Source of the DNA: Aquilonibacter sp963703325
GTDB taxonomy: Bacteria; Vulcanimicrobiota; Vulcanimicrobiia; Vulcanimicrobiales; Vulcanimicrobiaceae
Length of the DNA: 64,000 nucleotides
Direction of reading: 5' to 3'
Assembly (NCBI GenBank): GCA_963703325.1
Contig: OY969805.1
Span: 2,976,001 to 3,040,000 of the forward strand
Shown here one piece after another: positions 24,951 to 34,162 of this stretch (position 1 is the stretch's first letter; every line of letters starts with the position of its first letter). The notes under the pieces are model-generated. The model was not told where the DNA came from. It saw only the letters and a program-made list of their open reading frames with translations, and did no database searches. The position numbers and the translations under genes were made by a program.

Positions 24951-27215
24951 GTGCCTAAAGCTGTTCGTGTTCTAGGGTTGCTCGCTTGCTTTGCGTTATC
25001 GGCCTGCGGAAGCGCTTCATTCGCTCCGTCTCCCTCGAGTTCGTCAGCAACGTTCGAGCTCAATCCATCGCCGGTTGAACTCACCTCCGACGATCCGTCC
25101 GCTGTTATAACGGCGCAAGGCGATGTGGCCGGTGTGCAATACACGCCGCACGCCGATCCGTCGTGCACGAATGCAACCGGCAGTATCGCCGTCGCAGGCG
25201 ACGACGTCGCCCAGCTCGACATCGCGGGTTCACCACTGCTGTTCATTGCGGTTGCAACCGGAACACCGCCGTCGGCATGCACGATGAGCGTGACGGGATC
25301 CGACGGTAGCGCGGTAACCGTCGCGATGGACTATAGCGTCGTGACGCTCAGCACGGACATCGCGAACGCGACGACCGTGCGAAACTTCGCGTTCTCGCGT
25401 AACAAGGTCGCGCCTCCGGGCGTCGCGCCCCCCTCGAGCATCACGATCGACAGCCAAACTGACGTCGTCGATGTGAGTGTTTCGGGCTTCACCGGACTCA
25501 CGAAGTCGCGCGTCTCATGCAGCGGCACGCCGCGCGGTGTCGGCATCAGCGTCATTCCGTCGTCGTTCACCAGCTCCGGAACGGTAACCATTGCGCCCTA
25601 CGGACAAGGTGCGCTTTCGGGCACGTGTACGATCACCTTTATCGATTCGACATCGGCGACGCAGCAGTTGACGGTTATGCTTGCGGCCGCTGCTTTGAAC
25701 AAGCTTACGGTGACGCCGAGCAGCGTGCAGTTCACGTGCGCCGGCTCGTCGCCGCAAACATGCACCACGGCGAACGTGACGATCGCTGAGAGCGGCGCGA
25801 CCCTATTTAAAATCAATAACCGTCCGACGCTCGTGAACTCGTGCGCAAACCTTTTCAACGGTCCGTTGAAAATGGCGACCGGTAACGGCAGCTACGCGTC
25901 ATCCGTCGCGGGACCACAAGCAAGCGTGTCGTTCTATGGCTTGTTGCTCACCTCGACGTTGAGCTGTAAGAAGATCGTGATCGGCGACGGCGGCGCGCAA
26001 ACCGTCGCGGTTCGCGTCAATGCGCCCCTTGCGAGCGGTGGAACCGCCGCGACCGCACCATCGTGCACTGGATCTGACCCGCTCGCGCCCGTAGCGAGCG
26101 GGCCGCACGGCATTTACGTATGGAATCCGTATCGCGAAGGCGACGTTGAAAAGCAGATCGAGCAGTATGTGCTCGGCCCCGGCACCGGTACGCCGCTCGA
26201 TCCCGACTTTTGCGGCGCCAGCATCGTCGTGGTTTGGTCCGACGTCGAGACCAGCAAAGGCACCTACGAGTGGCCGGCGATCGATACGTTGATCAAGCCG
26301 TACGCGCGACCTGGCTTGCGCGTCAACCTCCTCCTCTCCGACGCTTCGGAAGAGTGCTGTACGAATACCGAGACCCCGACGTGGATTTTCTCGCAGGAAG
26401 GCGTCGGACAGGTCCAATGTCCGAATCAACCGCCGTATCCCAACTGGCTCGATCCGACGTTCGAAAAAGACTACAAAGCGTTCATCGACGCGATGGTCGC
26501 GCATTACAGCAGCGGCGGTGGTGACCCATACGCATCCAGCATCGGCTACATGCGTTTCGGCATCGGGGCGGGCGTCGAAGCGTACCCCGGACACCTCGAA
26601 GGCGCGAACACCAATCCGCACCCCTGTCTCACCGCGTGGAAGAACGCAACGCCGGCGTTCTCATACAGTGCATGGCTGACATATACGCTTGGTATCGTCC
26701 ACAATCTCGCACAGCAGACGACCGATAAGCAGTTGATGATCTCGCTCAATTATGTGTCGCAGTACGATTCCTCGAATCCGAACGATGCATACAGCTACGC
26801 CGATGCGGTGGCTGACGTGGCCGCACCCCTCGGCATCGCGATGGGCGCGCAGAACCTTGGGATCAGTTTCGACGGCACGCCGGTCGCCGGTGCAAACGTG
26901 GCTCCAACTGCGTGCGATCAGATGGCGCAGTCAGAAGATATCTACTGGTGCCAGGTCTACATGCGCCACGACGGGGTCGTGCCGTTCGAGTTCCAGCCGA
27001 TCGTGTCGCCAATCAGCCCCGGCGGTTACGACATAACGATTGCGCACATTTTCCAATACGGGATGGACAATAACGCGCAGATCTTCGAAATCTATCCGCA
27101 GGACTGGGTCTTTAAGGATGATCCAAGCGAGTATCCGTCCTTCACCGCCGCGACGCCCGCCGAGTATAGCGCGGCCTTCTCGGCGACGTCGCTGATCTTA
27201 GGCCGGAATCACTAG
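24951..27215 (+). CDS. Large lipoprotein with C-terminal TIM-barrel-like (glycoside hydrolase-like) domain
   Basis: 754 aa from GTG 24951. Lipobox in GLLACFALSACGS. Residues about 30-360 are repeated beta-sandwich segments (ITIDSQTDVVDVSVSGFTGL, LTVTPSSVQFTCAG). From about 385 (GPHGIYVWNPYREGDVEKQI) a different domain starts. VVWSDVETSKGTYEWPAID matches the usual beta-strand and E-x-G-x-Y-x-W pattern of clan GH-A barrels, and later segments include GYMRFGIGAGVEAYPGH, QLMISLNYVSQYDS, and AQIFEIYPQDW near the end. The acid/base and nucleophile Glu may be GAGVEAYPGH and QIFEIYP, but this is a guess. Anchored to the cell surface; polysaccharide target unknown. Confidence 0.7.
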   Translation: MPKAVRVLGLLACFALSACGSASFAPSPSSSSATFELNPSPVELTSDDPSAVITAQGDVAGVQYTPHADPSCTNATGSIAVAGDDVAQLDIAGSPLLFIAVATGTPPSACTMSVTGSDGSAVTVAMDYSVVTLSTDIANATTVRNFAFSRNKVAPPGVAPPSSITIDSQTDVVDVSVSGFTGLTKSRVSCSGTPRGVGISVIPSSFTSSGTVTIAPYGQGALSGTCTITFIDSTSATQQLTVMLAAAALNKLTVTPSSVQFTCAGSSPQTCTTANVTIAESGATLFKINNRPTLVNSCANLFNGPLKMATGNGSYASSVAGPQASVSFYGLLLTSTLSCKKIVIGDGGAQTVAVRVNAPLASGGTAATAPSCTGSDPLAPVASGPHGIYVWNPYREGDVEKQIEQYVLGPGTGTPLDPDFCGASIVVVWSDVETSKGTYEWPAIDTLIKPYARPGLRVNLLLSDASEECCTNTETPTWIFSQEGVGQVQCPNQPPYPNWLDPTFEKDYKAFIDAMVAHYSSGGGDPYASSIGYMRFGIGAGVEAYPGHLEGANTNPHPCLTAWKNATPAFSYSAWLTYTLGIVHNLAQQTTDKQLMISLNYVSQYDSSNPNDAYSYADAVADVAAPLGIAMGAQNLGISFDGTPVAGANVAPTACDQMAQSEDIYWCQVYMRHDGVVPFEFQPIVSPISPGGYDITIAHIFQYGMDNNAQIFEIYPQDWVFKDDPSEYPSFTAATPAEYSAAFSATSLILGRNH

Positions 27216-28510
27216 AACGTTTGGCCGCGGAGCTCGAAGGTAAGGCGCATGCCGTCCTTCCCGTCGGCGACGTCGATGCGGATTAGGTGGAACATCACGC
27301 CGATGCCGGTGTCCGGATGCCACGAAAAATACGGCGTCGCGTAGCTGTTTTCGCTCTGACGCACGCGGCTCGCCGCGGTTTCCGTGAAGACCACGAACTC
27401 CATCTTCGGATCCTTCTGATCGTCGATGCGATACTCGGCAGTCACACCTTCCGCATCGGTTCCGCAGAACGACTTGGGGTAGCCGCGCACGGTCGCGCAC
27501 ACCAGAAAGCTATCGGGAACGACACCGCCCGAACGCACGGCGCTGGCATGCAGCGCTAACGTCGAAGCGCCAACTGCCACGTAGCGCGCCATATCTCCGG
27601 AATAGACCTGATACGTCGACGTTGCGCCCAAACCGCCGATCGCGTCCGTCACGGAGAAACGGTACTGCATGTCGCAGTACGGCGGATACCAGCGCGTCGC
27701 CGGAACCGTACAGCCGTGCGTCAAACCCGCGAGCAATTGCGTGGTACGCGCCCACGACACGTTGGTTGAATACAGCGAGGGCGCGACGAGATTGGACGAA
27801 AGCTCGTTACTCGTATGCGCCACGCGCACGCCCGTTTCGAATTGCGAGCCGTTGTCACGCTGCGTCAGAAAGAGCGCTTCTTCGCCCGCCGTCCAGCTAT
27901 AAACATTCACCGCCTCCGGCTCGCTCGCGCGGAAGACGCCTCTGCCGCCGAACGTGTCGACGACAACCGACGATGCCACGCCGCTGTTGGGATTCACGCC
28001 GAGCGGCTCGGTATAAAGCAGCCGGGCGAGATTCGCGCGCTTACTGAGCTGTGTGTAAGCCGAAAAGTTCCCGCCGTGTGAATCCATCGGCGGCGCAGTT
28101 AAAATGAAGCCGACCCCTTGGATCGAGGCCGTCAACGGAGCGTCGCGATAGAACGGGTGGTCGGTGGGCTTAACCCACTTCGATTGGACGATCCAGTGCA
28201 GCCGAACCGTCCCCGCGGCAGTACCATCCTGCACGTTGAGCCGTGTCCGATAGTCGCCAAGACGCACGAGGTTCGCATAGTCGTGATCGACCGCGCGCTG
28301 ATACAAGCGCATGCCGGGCTTCACGGAGAGGTACCGCCGAACGGTCGCGGGCCGTAGCACCCCGTAGGTTTCGACCGATACATCCTGGACGGTAGAGCCG
28401 ACTTGCGCAGCGGTAAGCAGCGGTGGGCCTGCGAGATTCTGAGCTTCGGCAATCCATGGCGCGAGAAATAGCACGGCTACGAAAAGCGCGAAACGGATGC
28501 GGGGGGCCAT
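27212..28510 (-). CDS. Outer-membrane protein with POTRA-like N-terminus
   Basis: 432 aa, signal peptide RIRFALFVAVLFLAPWIAEA. Residues about 38-110 (VQDVSVETYGVLRPATVRRY, KPGMRLYQRAVDHDYANLVR) resemble a POTRA domain of Omp85/TamA proteins, and the remainder has alternating hydrophobic strands and ends LTFELRGQTF. The terminal Phe matches the beta-signal of barrels inserted by the Bam machine, supporting a diderm envelope. At 432 aa it is short for a 16-strand barrel. Convergent by 4 bases with the lipoprotein gene. The RBS AAAGGA precedes the ATG. Confidence 0.6.
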   Translation of the reverse strand: MAPRIRFALFVAVLFLAPWIAEAQNLAGPPLLTAAQVGSTVQDVSVETYGVLRPATVRRYLSVKPGMRLYQRAVDHDYANLVRLGDYRTRLNVQDGTAAGTVRLHWIVQSKWVKPTDHPFYRDAPLTASIQGVGFILTAPPMDSHGGNFSAYTQLSKRANLARLLYTEPLGVNPNSGVASSVVVDTFGGRGVFRASEPEAVNVYSWTAGEEALFLTQRDNGSQFETGVRVAHTSNELSSNLVAPSLYSTNVSWARTTQLLAGLTHGCTVPATRWYPPYCDMQYRFSVTDAIGGLGATSTYQVYSGDMARYVAVGASTLALHASAVRSGGVVPDSFLVCATVRGYPKSFCGTDAEGVTAEYRIDDQKDPKMEFVVFTETAASRVRQSENSYATPYFSWHPDTGIGVMFHLIRIDVADGKDGMRLTFELRGQTF

Positions 28511-28572
28511 GCGCGTCCTTTCCCCATCCGCGCCGAAATGGCATCCTGGGGGCGAGTCGAAAAGACCTCGGC

Positions 28573-29415
28573 ATGCAAATTGGCAGCACAGAACACAAGG
28601 AGCTTTTTTGTCGCTCCTTCATCGACTCGCACGAAGTCTACGAGCCCCGCGATCTGCCCTGGCCCGAGCTTGACGAGGCATCGCTTGCAATCTTGCGGTC
28701 GATCCCGGTATGGAGCATGGCGTTGCAGGTCGAGGTCAACGCGGGTGCCACCCTGGAGTCGTTTGCGCAGTCGCAGACTGATTCGCTGATCGTGCAAGCG
28801 CTTCGGTTGCAAGGCTACGAAGAGGATCGCCATGGCCGCATGCTCGCGACGCTCATCGAGCGCTACGGGCTCGACGGAAAAGCCGAGCCGGCTGCTCCCT
28901 ATGGTGGGCGCCAAGCGTTCATCGATTTTGGTTACAATGAATGCCTCGACTCGTTTGTCGGATTCGGCATCTTCCGCATCGCGCGGCAAGTGCACTTTCT
29001 TCCCGACGCGTTGATCTCGCTGTTCACGCGCGTGATGTACGAAGAAGCGCGCCACATCGTGTTCTTCGTCAATTGGATCACCTACGAGCGCTGCGTGCGC
29101 GGCTACGGCGCACCGCCGTTGCAAGTCATCCCCACAGCGATCGGGTATTTGCGCGCGCTCAAGAAGACCGCCGGGCGCGCCGGCGCCGCCAACACCTCGG
29201 ACAAAGGTATGGCCGCGGCGGGCGACATCTTCTCCGATCTTACGCTGCAGAAGTTTCTGCAAGCGTGCTTGGATGAAAACACCGGATTTATGTCGACGTT
29301 CGATCCGCGTCTGCTGCGTCCGCGCGTAGTCCCCACGCTCGCGCGCTTCGTGCTGGATGCAGCCAATGCCATCGATCGCGCCCGCGCGACGGTGCGCTCG
29401 TTTGCGCGCGCATAG
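28573..29415 (+). CDS. Ferritin-like di-iron protein
   Basis: 280 aa, helical. The metal-binding pattern is present twice: LQGYEEDRHGRMLATLIERY in the first pair of helices and TRVMYEEARHIVFFVNWITY in the second, matching Glu-x-x-His of ferritin-like/AurF-type di-iron carboxylate proteins. Substrate unknown; oxygenase or iron storage-type chemistry are both possible. ATG 28573 is the first start after the outer-membrane gene; the frame upstream is not coding. An SDR gene overlaps its end, suggesting a shared pathway. Confidence 0.72.
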   Translation: MQIGSTEHKELFCRSFIDSHEVYEPRDLPWPELDEASLAILRSIPVWSMALQVEVNAGATLESFAQSQTDSLIVQALRLQGYEEDRHGRMLATLIERYGLDGKAEPAAPYGGRQAFIDFGYNECLDSFVGFGIFRIARQVHFLPDALISLFTRVMYEEARHIVFFVNWITYERCVRGYGAPPLQVIPTAIGYLRALKKTAGRAGAANTSDKGMAAAGDIFSDLTLQKFLQACLDENTGFMSTFDPRLLRPRVVPTLARFVLDAANAIDRARATVRSFARA

Positions 29416-30199
29416 CGCGGTCATTCTCGTCGGCGCCTCGGGCGGCATCGGTTCGGCAACCGCGCGCGCCTTCGCGCGCACGGGAGCGAATCTGCTGCTC
29501 GCCGCGCCCGAGAGCGAACGGCCGCAGCTCGACGCGCTGGTAAGCGACGCGCAACGCAGCGGCGTGCAAGCCGTGGCCACCGCCGTCGATCTGAGCGTTC
29601 GCGCGTCGATCGATCGCTTGGTCGAGACGGCAATGGCAACCTACGGCCGTATCGACGTCCTGGTCAACGTCGCCGGCATCGGCTCGAGTCCATCGCTCTG
29701 CGATAGCACCGACGAGGAGATTGAACGCGTCCTCGGCGTCAATCTGCTCGGATGCGCGCGCCTCATGCACGCGGTCTTGCCGGTGATGAAGGCGCAACGC
29801 AGCGGCTCGATCATCAACGTCGGATCGATCGCCGGCGAAGCGGGCGTGATGGGCGTTTATTCGGCCTCGAAGTTTGGTATGCGCGGCCTGAGCGATTCCG
29901 TACGCCGTGAAGTGCGAGCGGATGGTGTGCGCGTCACCTTGATCGAGCCCGGCTTCGTTCGCACGCCGATGAACGCCGCGATGGGTGACGCACTGCCGGG
30001 GCCGGAAGTCGTCGCCGACGCAATCGTCGATGCGGTCGATCATCCGCGCCGCGTACGCATCGTGCCCAAACGCTATCTGCTGCCGGTCGCGATAGCGCGC
30101 GCATTTCCCGGCCTGCTGGACGCCGTCTTCGGGCATCCACGCATCCAAGCGCGCCTCAACCGCGACGCTCGGGCGGACCGTGCGCGCGATCCTCGTTAG
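29402..30199 (+). CDS. Short-chain dehydrogenase/reductase
   Basis: About 265 aa SDR: cofactor motif VILVGASGGIGSATARAFAR, structural motif NVAGIG, catalytic Ser and Tyr/Lys in INVGSIAGEAGVMGVYSASKFG, then IEPGFVRTPM. TTG 29402 overlaps the end of the ferritin-like gene by 14 bases and is my preferred start (ATG 29357 would overlap by 59). The long C-terminal region (VRIVPKRYLLPVAIARAFPG) is typical of the FabG-like/retinol-dehydrogenase-like branch. Substrate unknown. Confidence 0.83.
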   Translation: MRAHSAVILVGASGGIGSATARAFARTGANLLLAAPESERPQLDALVSDAQRSGVQAVATAVDLSVRASIDRLVETAMATYGRIDVLVNVAGIGSSPSLCDSTDEEIERVLGVNLLGCARLMHAVLPVMKAQRSGSIINVGSIAGEAGVMGVYSASKFGMRGLSDSVRREVRADGVRVTLIEPGFVRTPMNAAMGDALPGPEVVADAIVDAVDHPRRVRIVPKRYLLPVAIARAFPGLLDAVFGHPRIQARLNRDARADRARDPR

Positions 30200-31013
30200 C
30201 GGCGCATCGAGCGGTATCGGTGAAGCCACCGCGCTTGCGGCCGCGCGCGCAGGCATGCGCGTCTACGCCGGCGTGCGAAGCGCGGGCGACGCGCAGCGCA
30301 TCGGCGCACTGCATCCGAACGTGCAGGCGGTGGCGCTCGACGTCACTGACGCCGCATCGATCGACGCTGCGATCGGCATCGTGCGCGACGGTGGCCTCGC
30401 GCTCACCGGCCTGGTCAATAACGCGGGCGTCGCGCTCGGCGGCCCGGTCGAATCGCTGCCGCTCGAAGCGCTGCGCGCGCAGTTCGAAGTCAATTGCTTC
30501 GGGGCGATCGCGCTCACGCAAGCCGCACTTCCGCTGCTTCGGGCGCAGCCGTCGCGAATCGTCTTCGTCGGATCGATTGCCGGCCGCGTCGCCGTGCCGT
30601 ATCTGGCGGCGTACAGCGCCTCGAAGTTCGCGCTTCGTGCCGTCGCCGACGCGCTGCGCCTGGAGCTAAAACCCTCCGCGATCGACGTCTGCCTCATCGA
30701 GCCCGGATCGGTCGCAACGCCGATGTGGCGCAAAGGCCGCGCGATGCGCGAAACGATGCTCGCGCGCTTGCCTGCCGGTGCTCCGGACTATTATCGCGCG
30801 GCGATTGAGAATCTCGTGCTCGCGACCGAAGCTGAGGAACGCGGCGGCGTCGCGCCCGAACGCGTTGCCGATGCGGTCGTGCAGGCGCTGACCGAACGCA
30901 AACCCAAAGCGCACCGTATCATCGGCATGCCGGCGCGCCTGGGTGCAATGATCGCAATGCTGCCGCCATCGTTGCACGATCGGTTTCTCCGCGCAACGAT
31001 GCGCCTTCCCTAA
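30180..31013 (+). CDS. Short-chain dehydrogenase/reductase
   Basis: 277-aa SDR beginning at GTG 30180, inside the end of the preceding SDR (20-base overlap). Motifs: ILVSGASSGIGEATALAAAR, LVNNAGVALGG, catalytic SIAGRVAVPYLAAYSASKFA, IEPGSVATPMWRKG. The end (KAHRIIGMPARLGAMIAML) resembles that of the upstream SDR, so the two are likely a duplicated pair. Together with the ferritin-like protein they form a three-gene unit of unknown pathway. Confidence 0.85.
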   Translation: MRAILVSGASSGIGEATALAAARAGMRVYAGVRSAGDAQRIGALHPNVQAVALDVTDAASIDAAIGIVRDGGLALTGLVNNAGVALGGPVESLPLEALRAQFEVNCFGAIALTQAALPLLRAQPSRIVFVGSIAGRVAVPYLAAYSASKFALRAVADALRLELKPSAIDVCLIEPGSVATPMWRKGRAMRETMLARLPAGAPDYYRAAIENLVLATEAEERGGVAPERVADAVVQALTERKPKAHRIIGMPARLGAMIAMLPPSLHDRFLRATMRLP

Positions 31014-31023
31014 TGTTTAGGGG

Positions 31024-31887
31024 CTACTGTTGGCGGTTGCCGCCCAGTTTGTACTCGACGAAGCTGCGGGCGAGCAGGTTGGTGAGAAACACGAAGATCA
31101 TCAGCAGCGCGGCGGCCGCGTATGCAAGTTGGTGTGATTCCTCGAACGGCTGGCTGATGTACGTCCAGACGACGTAGGTCAGGTAACCGACCGGAGAGTG
31201 CGTCGGCGCGAGCGTGGGCGCGTAGTTCGACCAACCCGCGGTGTAAATCAGCGGTGCCGTTTCGCCCAGGCCGATGCCGGTCGCGACCAAGACGCCGGTG
31301 AGAATGCCCGGCAGCGCATACGGGAAGTTTATCGACGCAACCACCATCGCGGGGCGCGCACCGAGCGCCACGGCGCCTTCTTTGAGCGCGCTTGGCACAT
31401 TGGTCAGTGCGACGTCAGCTGCACGCACGACGTAGGGCAGCATGAAGATTGCCAGTGCCAAAGATCCGGCGATGAGCGAGAATCCCCAGCCCGCTTCTTC
31501 CACCAGCGCGACGTAGAGAAAATATCCCACGACGATCGACGGAATACCGGCCAGCACGTCAACCATGAAGCGGATGACTTTTTTGCCCCACGACGGTGCA
31601 AACTCCACCGTCCACACAGCGGTACCGAGTCCGACGACGATCACCATCACGAGGCCGATCACGACGAGCATGATCGTGCCCTCAATCGCATTGGAAAGAC
31701 CGCCCGCGATGCCGTGCGTCGGCGTAAAAAAGATCTGTGGTTTGAGCGCCGGCAAGCCGCGCGCGAGCACGAAGGCAAAGATGGCGAACAGAATGCCGAT
31801 CACGGCTACCAGACATGCAACCGAGAGCGTCCACCAGGCGCGACTCACATACGACTGTCGCGCAAGCCCGCTGGTGAGCGCCGCCAT
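31024..31887 (-). CDS. pstA: Phosphate ABC transporter permease PstA
   Basis: 287-aa inner-membrane permease with six hydrophobic segments. The permease-ATPase contact loop is MVASINFPYALPGILTGVLV, preceded by GAVALGARPA, and the family-typical PSIVVGYFLYVALV and AETAPLIYTAG-type region (GETAPLIYTAGWSN) are present. Its ATG overlaps the pstC stop (TAATG). A pstB ATPase gene would be expected next, but the following gene is a convergent SDR. Confidence 0.92.
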   Translation of the reverse strand: MAALTSGLARQSYVSRAWWTLSVACLVAVIGILFAIFAFVLARGLPALKPQIFFTPTHGIAGGLSNAIEGTIMLVVIGLVMVIVVGLGTAVWTVEFAPSWGKKVIRFMVDVLAGIPSIVVGYFLYVALVEEAGWGFSLIAGSLALAIFMLPYVVRAADVALTNVPSALKEGAVALGARPAMVVASINFPYALPGILTGVLVATGIGLGETAPLIYTAGWSNYAPTLAPTHSPVGYLTYVVWTYISQPFEESHQLAYAAAALLMIFVFLTNLLARSFVEYKLGGNRQQ

Positions 31888-32930
31888 TACGCCTTGGCTC
31901 CTTCGCGGCGATCGGCGCCGCGCATGATGCTGCGCGCGATGATGTTCACCAGCAGCGTGATGATGAACAGGACGCAGGCGAGTTCCGCGAGCGACCGTTG
32001 CGCCATGCCGGTAGAATCGGTCAGCGCCGATTCAAGCTGCGAGACGATCACCGCGGCGATCGTGTTCACCGGCGAGAAAAAATTTTGTGGGAACGTGTTG
32101 ATCGCGGCGCCGCAGACCATCAACACGGCCATCGTTTCGCCAAGCGCACGTCCGAATGCAAGCAACACCGACGCGACGATGCCCTTGCGCACGCTCGGCA
32201 CAACAACCCACGTCATTGCCTGCCAACTCGTGCTTCCAAGCGCCATGCTCGCCTCGAAGAGCGACGCCGACTGCGCCAAAATCACATCGCGCGTGGTCGC
32301 GACCATGATCGGAATCACCATCAGCGAGAGAATAAATACCGCGGCGGCGAAGCCATTGCCGCTCCCCGGAGATCCGCCGAAGAACGGGATCGCGCCCAGA
32401 TGTTTCGTGACCCAGGGTGCGAGAACGCCGCCGATCCACGGCACCAGCACGACCAGCCCCCACAGACCGTAGACGACCGACGGCACGCCGGCCATCAGCT
32501 CGACCAGCGCGTTGGCCAACGGCCGAATCCGACGCGGTACGCGATAGACGAGCCCGAGCGCGACCATCATCGAGAGCGGTACGGCGATGATCATCGTACC
32601 CAAGGCGGTTACGACTGAGCCATAGACGAACACCAGCGCGCCAAACGACGCGCCCGGCGGCGCCGAGAAACCGTTGCGCGTGGTAACGCCGCTCCCGTAT
32701 TGGTTGCCGATGTTCCAGATCGCACTGGTAAAAAATCCGAAGCCATTGAACCGGATCGCCGGATAGGCGTAGGCGATCAAAAAGAACAGCATCAAGAAAA
32801 TGATCGCGAAGCTTACGAGCGCCGCAAGCCCCGTGATAATCCGCAACGCGGCCTGCGAGCCGGTCCGTTGTAATGCTGCGGGGGACGCCGCCGGCGCGGC
32901 GTCCCGTATGCTCAGGTTAATGGCAGCCAT
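31887..32930 (-). CDS. pstC: Phosphate ABC transporter permease PstC
   Basis: 347 aa with six TM segments. Motifs: LMAGVPSVVYGLWGLVVLVP, the coupling loop ASMALGSTSWQAMTWVVVPS, and AFGRALGETMAVLMVCG. Partner of PstA in importing phosphate bound by PstS. Starts 6 bases after the pstS stop, so all three are one operon. N-terminal 30 residues are cytoplasmic and Ala/Pro-rich. Confidence 0.93.
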   Translation of the reverse strand: MAAINLSIRDAAPAASPAALQRTGSQAALRIITGLAALVSFAIIFLMLFFLIAYAYPAIRFNGFGFFTSAIWNIGNQYGSGVTTRNGFSAPPGASFGALVFVYGSVVTALGTMIIAVPLSMMVALGLVYRVPRRIRPLANALVELMAGVPSVVYGLWGLVVLVPWIGGVLAPWVTKHLGAIPFFGGSPGSGNGFAAAVFILSLMVIPIMVATTRDVILAQSASLFEASMALGSTSWQAMTWVVVPSVRKGIVASVLLAFGRALGETMAVLMVCGAAINTFPQNFFSPVNTIAAVIVSQLESALTDSTGMAQRSLAELACVLFIITLLVNIIARSIMRGADRREGAKA

Positions 32931-32936
32931 GCATCC

Positions 32937-33983
32937 CTATCGGATCTTTGCGATCTGTGAACGGCTGAGCTTTAGCACCGCGGGCGGCAACGGAAGGAAA
33001 TGCACCGGGTCTAAAAAGCGCGCGTTCTGGCCTTGGGTTAGCGCCCAGTCGAGGAACTTCTTCAACTCTGCAGCCTTTGCCGGATCGTCTTGTTTCGGAT
33101 TCACGATCGCGTACTCGTAGTTGATGATCGGATACGAGTCATCGCCGGGTGCGAAGATCAGCGAGATCCGCTCGTCCGGCGGCGTCTTGGCATCGAGCGC
33201 GCGCGCGGCCGCGGCGATCGTCGTCGCAGTCGGCAGCACGAACTTCCCGGCCTGGTTTTGCAGCGCGGCGTAGCCGAGTCCGGCCTTGTCGGTTTGACTC
33301 AGGAAGCTTACGCCGATGTAGGCGATGGAATACGACGTGCCTTGGCACGTTTGCACCATGCTGGGGTTGCCTGCCGCGCCGACACTGTTCCCAACCGGCG
33401 GCCAACTGATCGTCGTGCCGTAACCGGGGCCGCTAGCCCACGAGGGCGTCGACTTCGACAGGTACTGCGTGAAGATGAACGTGTCACCCGACCCGTCGGA
33501 GCGACGAATCGGCACGATCCCTTGGTGCGGAAGCTTTCCCGCGTAGGGCTTGTTGATCGCTTTGATCTTCGCGTCGTCCCAATACTGAATCTCGCCCGAA
33601 TAGATGCCGGCGAGTACCGGACCGGACAGGTTGAGATGAACGTTGTTCAAGCCCGGAATATTGTAATTGACCTGCTGCGCAGAAATGGCGAGGGGAATGT
33701 TGAGCATCGCGCCGTTCTTCATCTGCGCGTCAGCCATGTACGCATCCGAAGCGCCGATTTGCGCAACGCCGGCCGTGGCTTGCGAGATGCCGGTGCCCGA
33801 ACCGGTGCTCGCGGTTGTGATCTGCACGTCGCCGTGCGCCTGCGTGTAGGACTGCACCCAGAGATTCATCAGCGGATAGAGCAGCGAGGAGCCGGTCTCC
33901 AACAGGTCGGTCGCTGCGAGCGCGCGTCCACTTGCGGACACAAGCAATAGCGCCGCGAGAGCCAGCGCCAAGGTCTTACGCAT
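32937..33983 (-). CDS. pstS: Phosphate-binding protein PstS
   Basis: 348-aa periplasmic phosphate-binding protein with signal peptide RKTLALALAALLLVSASGRA. Phosphate-contacting segments are visible: LETGSSLLYPLMNLW, ASTGSGTGISQATAG, GASDAYM and IRRSDGSGDTFIFTQYL. ATG 33983 is 9 bases after AGGAG. Upstream (34074-34106) is an array of three 11-bp repeats that looks like a Pho box. Confidence 0.94.
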   Translation of the reverse strand: MRKTLALALAALLLVSASGRALAATDLLETGSSLLYPLMNLWVQSYTQAHGDVQITTASTGSGTGISQATAGVAQIGASDAYMADAQMKNGAMLNIPLAISAQQVNYNIPGLNNVHLNLSGPVLAGIYSGEIQYWDDAKIKAINKPYAGKLPHQGIVPIRRSDGSGDTFIFTQYLSKSTPSWASGPGYGTTISWPPVGNSVGAAGNPSMVQTCQGTSYSIAYIGVSFLSQTDKAGLGYAALQNQAGKFVLPTATTIAAAARALDAKTPPDERISLIFAPGDDSYPIINYEYAIVNPKQDDPAKAAELKKFLDWALTQGQNARFLDPVHFLPLPPAVLKLSRSQIAKIR

Positions 33984-34073
33984 CAAGAGAAACTCCTAGA
34001 AAGCACGTGGGAGTAGTCAAGCGGTAAAAATCCGCCTAACACTTGGTATCGTGAAGCGCGCAAACTAAAGTGG

Positions 34074-34106
34074 CCTTAAAGCCGCCTTATCAGACCCTTA
34101 AGCCTA
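34074..34106 (-). promoter_or_regulatory. Candidate Pho box: three contiguous 11-bp direct repeats
   Basis: On the + strand CCTTAAAGCCG (34074), CCTTATCAGAC (34085) and CCTTAAGCCTA (34096) follow one another without gap. On the pst strand each unit ends in AAGG. Period 11 and tandem layout are those of PhoB/PhoP-type operators, although the base pattern differs from the E. coli consensus. The array is about 90 bases upstream of pstS, with TTTAGT as a possible -10 just below it. It also lies 57 bases upstream of thrS. Confidence 0.65.
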
Positions 34107-34162
34107 TAAGCACGAGGACCGTCTAAGGAGCGCCGAGGGCGCTTGCCGAAACGGCCCCAGTC

